From: an uncultured Cytophagales bacterium
GTDB taxonomy: Bacteria > Bacteroidota > Bacteroidia > Cytophagales > Bernardetiaceae
Reading direction: 5' to 3'
Assembly: GCA_937136415.1 (NCBI GenBank)
Contig: CAKZOK010000105.1
Coordinates: 1 to 64,000, forward strand
Length of the DNA stretch: 64,000 nucleotides
Within the stretch, counting starts at the first letter, position 1. Each line of letters begins with the position of its first letter. Below are positions 59,962 to 64,000 of the stretch, in pieces. The notes under the pieces were generated by a model. It was given only the letters and a program-made list of their open reading frames with translations. It did not search any database and had not been told where the DNA came from. The translations under genes were made by a program, and so were the position numbers.

Positions 59962-62484
59962 ATGTACGTAATCAAGCGAGATGGCAGGAAAGAAGAGGTA
60001 ATTATGCAAAAAATTACAGCCAGAATAGAAAGGCTTTGTGATAATTTGGATACTCGTTATATCAAACCCAAAGAAATTACTTATAAAGTTTTGGCAGGGC
60101 TTTATGACAATGTAACAACCATAGAACTAGATGAGCTTGCAGCCGAAACAGCAGCAACAATGGCAACTGTTCATCCAGATTATGCAATTTTGGCTTCAAG
60201 AATTGCTATTTCGAATCTTCATAAAGAAACTAAAGATGCTTTTTCGGATACGATTGAAGAGCTTTATAATTATGTAAACCCAAAAACAAATGAGCCAGCA
60301 GGGCTTATTTCTGACGAAGTAGTACAGGTAGTTCGAAAGTATGCTCACGTTCTTAATCAGGCTATTGATTATGGTAGAGATTATGAATATGACTATTTTG
60401 GTTTCAAAACTTTAGAGCGTTCTTATCTTTTGCGCCTTAATGGAAAAGTAACCGAACGCCCTCAACAAATGATTATGCGTGTTTCGGTTGGGATTCATGG
60501 AGCTGATATTGATGCAGCCATCAAAACATATCACTTAATGGCAGAGCGTTGGTTTACACATGCCACTCCGACACTTTTTAATTCGGGAACTCCTAAGCCT
60601 CAAATGTCTTCTTGTTTTTTATTAGAAATACAAGATGATAGCGTTGATGGAATTTATGACACCTTAAAACAGTGTGCCAAAATTTCTCAATCGGCTGGTG
60701 GAATTGGTGTAAGTGTGCATAATGTACGTGCGACAGGTTCGTATATCCGTGGTACAAATGGCTACTCAAACGGAATTGTACCGATGCTAAAAGTATTTAA
60801 TGATACAGCTCGTTATATTGACCAAGGAGGGAACAAACGCAAAGGAGCTTTTGCAGTTTATTTAGAACCATGGCATGCCGATGTTTTTGAATTTTTGGAT
60901 TTGAAGAAAAATCATGGAAAAGAAGAAGCTAGAGCAAGAGATTTGTTTTATGCTTTATGGATTTCGGATATTTTTATGAAACGTGTTCAAGAAGATGGAG
61001 AATGGTCATTATTTTGTCCGAATGAAGCAAGAGGTTTGTCAGATTGTTATGGAAAAGAACATGAAGAACTTTATCTAAGATACGAAATAGAAGGAAAAGC
61101 AAAGAAAACAATTAGAGCGCAAGAGCTTTGGTTTGCTATTTTAGAGTCGCAAATCGAAACAGGAACGCCTTACATGTTGTATAAAGACCACGCAAACAAC
61201 AAATCAAATCAGAAAAATCTAGGTACAATCAAATCATCAAATCTTTGTACCGAAATAATGGAATATACTGCGCCTGATGAAGTAGCAGTTTGTAATTTGG
61301 CAAGTATTGCTCTTCCCAAATTTGTGATTGATAATGGACATGGACTTGAATTTAATCATGAGCTTCTCTATGATGTAACCTATCAAGCAACTGTAAATCT
61401 TAACAGAATTATTGATAGAAATTATTATCCTATCGAAGAAGCTCGTAAATCAAACTTTCGTCATCGCCCTATTGGATTGGGTGTACAGGGGTTGGCAGAT
61501 ACGTTTATTATGCTTCGTATGCCTTTTGAATCTGAAGAAGCTGCAAAATTGAACAAAGAAATTTTTGAAACCATGTATTTTTCTGCCATGACGGCTTCTA
61601 AAGATGTGGCAATCAAAGAGGGAGCGTATGAAACCTTTGAAGGTTCACCTCTTTCGAAAGGACAATTTCAATTTGATTTGTGGAATGTAGATGAAGATTA
61701 TCATTCTGGGCGATGGAATTGGGAAGAGCTTAGAGAAGAGGTAATGAAAAATGGCGTTAGAAATTCGCTTTTACTTGCGCCTATGCCAACAGCTTCGACT
61801 TCACAGATTTTGGGAAATAATGAATGTTTTGAGCCTTATACTTCAAATATTTATGTTCGTCGTGTGCTTTCAGGGGAATTTGTTGTGGTAAACAAACATC
61901 TTCTAAAAGATTTGATTGAAATTGATATGTGGGACGATGAAATGAAAAATGAATTGATTGCAGCAAACGGCTCGGTTCAGAATATTGACCGTATTCCTCA
62001 AGAATTGAAAGATATTTACAAAACCGTTTGGGAAATTAGTCAGCGTACAATTATTGATATGTCGGCTGATAGAGGAGCTTATATTTGCCAAAGTCAGAGC
62101 TTGAATGTTCATATTCAGAACCCTACTTTTGGCAAACTAACATCTATGCACTTCCATGCTTGGAAAAAAGGCTTGAAAACAGGAATGTATTATCTTCGTA
62201 CAAAAGCTGCTGCTGATGCAATCAAATTTACTGTTGATAAAGATGCTTTGAGTACAGGAATAAATAATGATAATAAAGAAAAAGCTGAGAAGATAGTTGC
62301 TCAAAGCAATGAAGAAGTATTAGAAATGGCAGGAAACATGGACATGGAAGAGCAATCAAATCTTGCACTTGCCAGAATCCACAAACGCCAAAACGGACAA
62401 GCACAAGAAGAACAATTAAAAGATGATTTGGGAGGAGCAGCTTGCTCACTAGACGATGAAGATTGCCTAACTTGTGGTAGTTAA
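59962..62484 (+). CDS. nrdA: Ribonucleoside-diphosphate reductase, alpha subunit (class I)
   Basis: The 840-aa protein begins with an ATP-cone ([22 protein letters not shown]), the dATP-sensing allosteric domain. The catalytic barrel has [12 protein letters not shown] with one redox Cys, [18 protein letters not shown] with the second, paired Tyr in [10 protein letters not shown], and the C-terminal swinging CLTCGS. It reduces ribonucleotides for DNA synthesis with a beta subunit, NrdB, that is not encoded in the window. A good terminator follows. Confidence 0.95.
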   Translation: MYVIKRDGRKEEVIMQKITARIERLCDNLDTRYIKPKEITYKVLAGLYDNVTTIELDELAAETAATMATVHPDYAILASRIAISNLHKETKDAFSDTIEELYNYVNPKTNEPAGLISDEVVQVVRKYAHVLNQAIDYGRDYEYDYFGFKTLERSYLLRLNGKVTERPQQMIMRVSVGIHGADIDAAIKTYHLMAERWFTHATPTLFNSGTPKPQMSSCFLLEIQDDSVDGIYDTLKQCAKISQSAGGIGVSVHNVRATGSYIRGTNGYSNGIVPMLKVFNDTARYIDQGGNKRKGAFAVYLEPWHADVFEFLDLKKNHGKEEARARDLFYALWISDIFMKRVQEDGEWSLFCPNEARGLSDCYGKEHEELYLRYEIEGKAKKTIRAQELWFAILESQIETGTPYMLYKDHANNKSNQKNLGTIKSSNLCTEIMEYTAPDEVAVCNLASIALPKFVIDNGHGLEFNHELLYDVTYQATVNLNRIIDRNYYPIEEARKSNFRHRPIGLGVQGLADTFIMLRMPFESEEAAKLNKEIFETMYFSAMTASKDVAIKEGAYETFEGSPLSKGQFQFDLWNVDEDYHSGRWNWEELREEVMKNGVRNSLLLAPMPTASTSQILGNNECFEPYTSNIYVRRVLSGEFVVVNKHLLKDLIEIDMWDDEMKNELIAANGSVQNIDRIPQELKDIYKTVWEISQRTIIDMSADRGAYICQSQSLNVHIQNPTFGKLTSMHFHAWKKGLKTGMYYLRTKAAADAIKFTVDKDALSTGINNDNKEKAEKIVAQSNEEVLEMAGNMDMEEQSNLALARIHKRQNGQAQEEQLKDDLGGAACSLDDEDCLTCGS

Positions 62485-62503
62485 TTACCTCTAATTTGAA
62501 TTA

Positions 62504-62542
62504 TAAAAAAGCCTAGAAAATTTGATTTTCTAGGCTTTTTTT
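62504..62542 (+). terminator. Rho-independent terminator of nrdA
   Basis: AAAAAAGCCTAGAAAAT pairs with ATTTTCTAGGCTTTTTTT 20 bp after the stop. Confidence 0.9.
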
Positions 62543-62546
62543 GTTA

Positions 62547-62692
62547 GTGGTGTTGTAAAAAGTATGATAAGTTATTTGGTTGTTGGTGTCGCTTCGCTAA
62601 AACACCAATAACGGCATTGTGGGTAGTTTTTAGTTGTATAATTTTGCTATTCTAAAATGCTTTAAAAAAATCATACTTTGTGTAACACCACC
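62547..62692 (+). mobile_element. 146-bp GGTGTTGT-ended element
   Basis: GGTGTTGTAAAAAGTATGA (62549-62567) and TCATACTTTGTGTAACACC (62671-62689) are inverted ends matching at 16 of 19 positions. Inside is a GTTGTTGGTGT...ACACCAATAAC hairpin (62579-62611). A partial copy lies at 20711-20777. Confidence 0.68.
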
Positions 62693-62713
62693 TTTTGTTT
62701 ATTTATTAAGAGT

Positions 62714-64000
62714 CTATTTTTCTAGTTCATATTCTTGCATTTTTCTATAAAGCGTGGTTAGTCCAATACCTAATATTTTTGCTGTTTCGGATTTATTATT
62801 TTCTGTATGTGCCAAAACTCGCTTCATGTGATGCCTTTCTACTTCTGCAAGGCTTGTAAGTGGTGTAATTATAGTTCCATTAGTTGCTCCTGTTTGCCCA
62901 AACAATAATACCTCTGGGGTAAGTTGGTCATCGGACATAATAACGGCTCTTTCGATTACATTTTTGAGTTCTCTTACATTTCCCTTCCAATTATAGGTTT
63001 GAAGTTTTTCGATAAAATTTTGGTCAATGATAGGGCTTTTCTTTCCCATCTTTGAAGCAAAATGTTTTACAAAAAAGCGTGCTAATAATTCAATATCCCT
63101 TCCACATTCGATAAGAGGAGGCAAATTAATTTCGAAGACAGCCAAACGGTAATATAAATCTAATCTAAATTTATTTTCTTCTGCTTCCTTTAATAACTCT
63201 CGGTTGGTTGCAGCGAGGATTCTTGTCTGAATTTTGGTAACTTTTGTATCTCCTACTTTTATAAATTCGCCAGTTTCGAGAAAGCGCAATATTTTAGCTT
63301 GTAATTCTAAAGGCATTTCACCAATTTCATCTAAAAATACAGTTCCTCTATGCCCTTCTTCTAACAATCCTTTTTTATCTTTTGTAGCTCCTGTAAAAGC
63401 ACCTGTTTTGTAACCAAAGAGTTCTGATTCTAATAAATGAGGAGCAAAAGCACTACAATTTAGAGCCACAAAAGGTTCTTTTGCTCTATCACTTTCATAA
63501 TGAATTGCTTGAGCAAAAACTTCTTTTCCTGTTCCTGTTTCTCCTGTTAATAATACTGTTGTGGGAGTTGAGGCAACTCTTTTGGCTAGATTAATTGATT
63601 TTTTGAGGCTGTCAGATTCTCCAATTACAGAACTAAAACCCATACTGTTTTGCGCTTTATCTGTAATGGTGCTTAGGCGTTGTTGTAATCTTGCTTTTTC
63701 AATTCCGTTGGCAACTAATGGCAAAAGACGGTCATTATCATCACCTTTTGTAAGATAATTGAATGCACCATTTTGGATAGCTTTTACACCGTCTTTTATT
63801 GTTCCATAAGCCGTAATAACTATAATTTCGGTGTTTGGATATTTTTCTTTATAAGTTTTGGTAGCTTCTACACCATCACCATCTGGTAACTTTACATCTG
63901 TTAGGATAAGTTCAAACTCATCTTTTTCTAATGCTTTGTATGCCTCTGCAATATTTTTGGCTTGTGTAATATTGTATCCTTCTAACTTTAAAGTTCTTGT
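62714..64000 (-). CDS. Sigma54-dependent response regulator (NtrC/AtoC family), 5' end outside window
   Basis: The frame stays open to the window edge; 428 residues are visible. The right end reads through the receiver domain: phosphoacceptor Asp in LILTDVKLPDGDG, Thr in IVITAYGT, and the conserved Lys in YLTKGDD. The ATG at 63724 is internal. The AAA+ domain has Walker A GETGTGKE, the sigma54-contact loop GAFTGATK, Walker B VFLDEIGEMP and an arginine-finger region. The C-terminus is a Fis-type HTH (AEVERHHMKRVL, ETAKILGIGLTTLYRKM). It activates sigma54 promoters when phosphorylated. Its kinase is probably beyond the window. Confidence 0.93.
   Translation of the reverse strand, partial: TRTLKLEGYNITQAKNIAEAYKALEKDEFELILTDVKLPDGDGVEATKTYKEKYPNTEIIVITAYGTIKDGVKAIQNGAFNYLTKGDDNDRLLPLVANGIEKARLQQRLSTITDKAQNSMGFSSVIGESDSLKKSINLAKRVASTPTTVLLTGETGTGKEVFAQAIHYESDRAKEPFVALNCSAFAPHLLESELFGYKTGAFTGATKDKKGLLEEGHRGTVFLDEIGEMPLELQAKILRFLETGEFIKVGDTKVTKIQTRILAATNRELLKEAEENKFRLDLYYRLAVFEINLPPLIECGRDIELLARFFVKHFASKMGKKSPIIDQNFIEKLQTYNWKGNVRELKNVIERAVIMSDDQLTPEVLLFGQTGATNGTIITPLTSLAEVERHHMKRVLAHTENNKSETAKILGIGLTTLYRKMQEYELEK

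Noticed and set aside
59951-59966. NrdR-box-like CCACTATATATATG at the nrdA start
   Set aside because: It overlaps the start codon and lacks the second box expected about 31 bp away, so it is probably AT-rich chance.
1929-64000. TGA recoding throughout the window
   Set aside because: Long genes here are complete with TAA or TAG stops and ordinary Gly codons and need no recoding; the effect is confined to the first kilobase.

Overview
Most of this window (about 1.35 kb to the end) is AT-rich chromosome of a Bacteroidota bacterium. Support comes from type IX secretion system (T9SS) sorting domains, the T9SS component PorZ, lipoproteins with a Cys lipobox, absence of Shine-Dalgarno sequences, rho-independent hairpins after many genes, and promoters of the Bacteroidota form TTTG-N19-TAnnTTTG (perfect copies before rpsF and at 38.2 kb). 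Gene content suggests a gliding/marine Cytophagales of the Bernardetia/Flexibacter type, but that genus-level guess is inference.

The left end does not belong to the rest. Bases 1 to about 1040 carry two divergent genes that read correctly only if TGA is an amino acid (glycine in genetic code 25, used by the candidate phyla Gracilibacteria and Absconditabacteria), with a near-consensus sigma70-type promoter. Bases about 1040-1343 are a GC-richer tail of a planctomycete-type DUF1559 protein. At about 1343 this is fused in frame to a Bacteroidota signal peptide. Three lineages within 1.4 kb at a window edge is most easily explained as a chimeric assembly or amplification junction.

Layout: 1.9-4.3 kb, M28 glutaminyl-cyclase-like lipoprotein and DNA photolyase; 4.9-8.2 kb, TPR/GAF/SpoIIE phosphatase; 8.3-16 kb, a large T9SS cargo protein, a DUF6252-like lipoprotein and porZ; 16.2-18.2 kb, acidic lipoprotein and the rpsF-rpsR-rplI operon; 18.5-23 kb, secreted protein, iron-binding lipoprotein, FG-GAP T9SS cargo protein; 23.1-30.9 kb, lpxA, ppk1, an ABC exporter and small Bacteroidota proteins; 31-39.6 kb, LytTR regulator, riboflavin synthase, MORN protein, lytic transglycosylase, a RING-like membrane protein, an XRE/S24 regulator and a glucosaminidase; 39.8-46.9 kb, TPR protein, CvfB, a SiaB-SiaC phospho-switch pair, a second RING-like protein, a beta-barrel, and a rhodanese-ABC pair; 47.8-55.5 kb, DUF4175 protein, orphan 4HB sensor, an RfbB-coiled-coil fusion and a lipase-like hydrolase; 55.7-64 kb, Rel/SpoT, NUDIX protein, NrdA and a sigma54 response regulator cut by the window end.

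Intergenic regions hold several families of short non-autonomous repeats: a 93-bp MITE in three near-identical copies with 7-8 bp target duplications; nested elements ending in CTCGGTATT; elements with GAAGTTGTTTAA ends; GGTGTTGT-ended elements; and GTTGTTGGT hairpins. No tRNA, rRNA, CRISPR array, intact transposase or prophage was seen. I found no clear new defence or mobile system. The strongest leads are the recoded left end, the MITE families, a SiaB-SiaC module, a pair of CxxC...HC domain paralogues, and an RfbB fused to a coiled coil.
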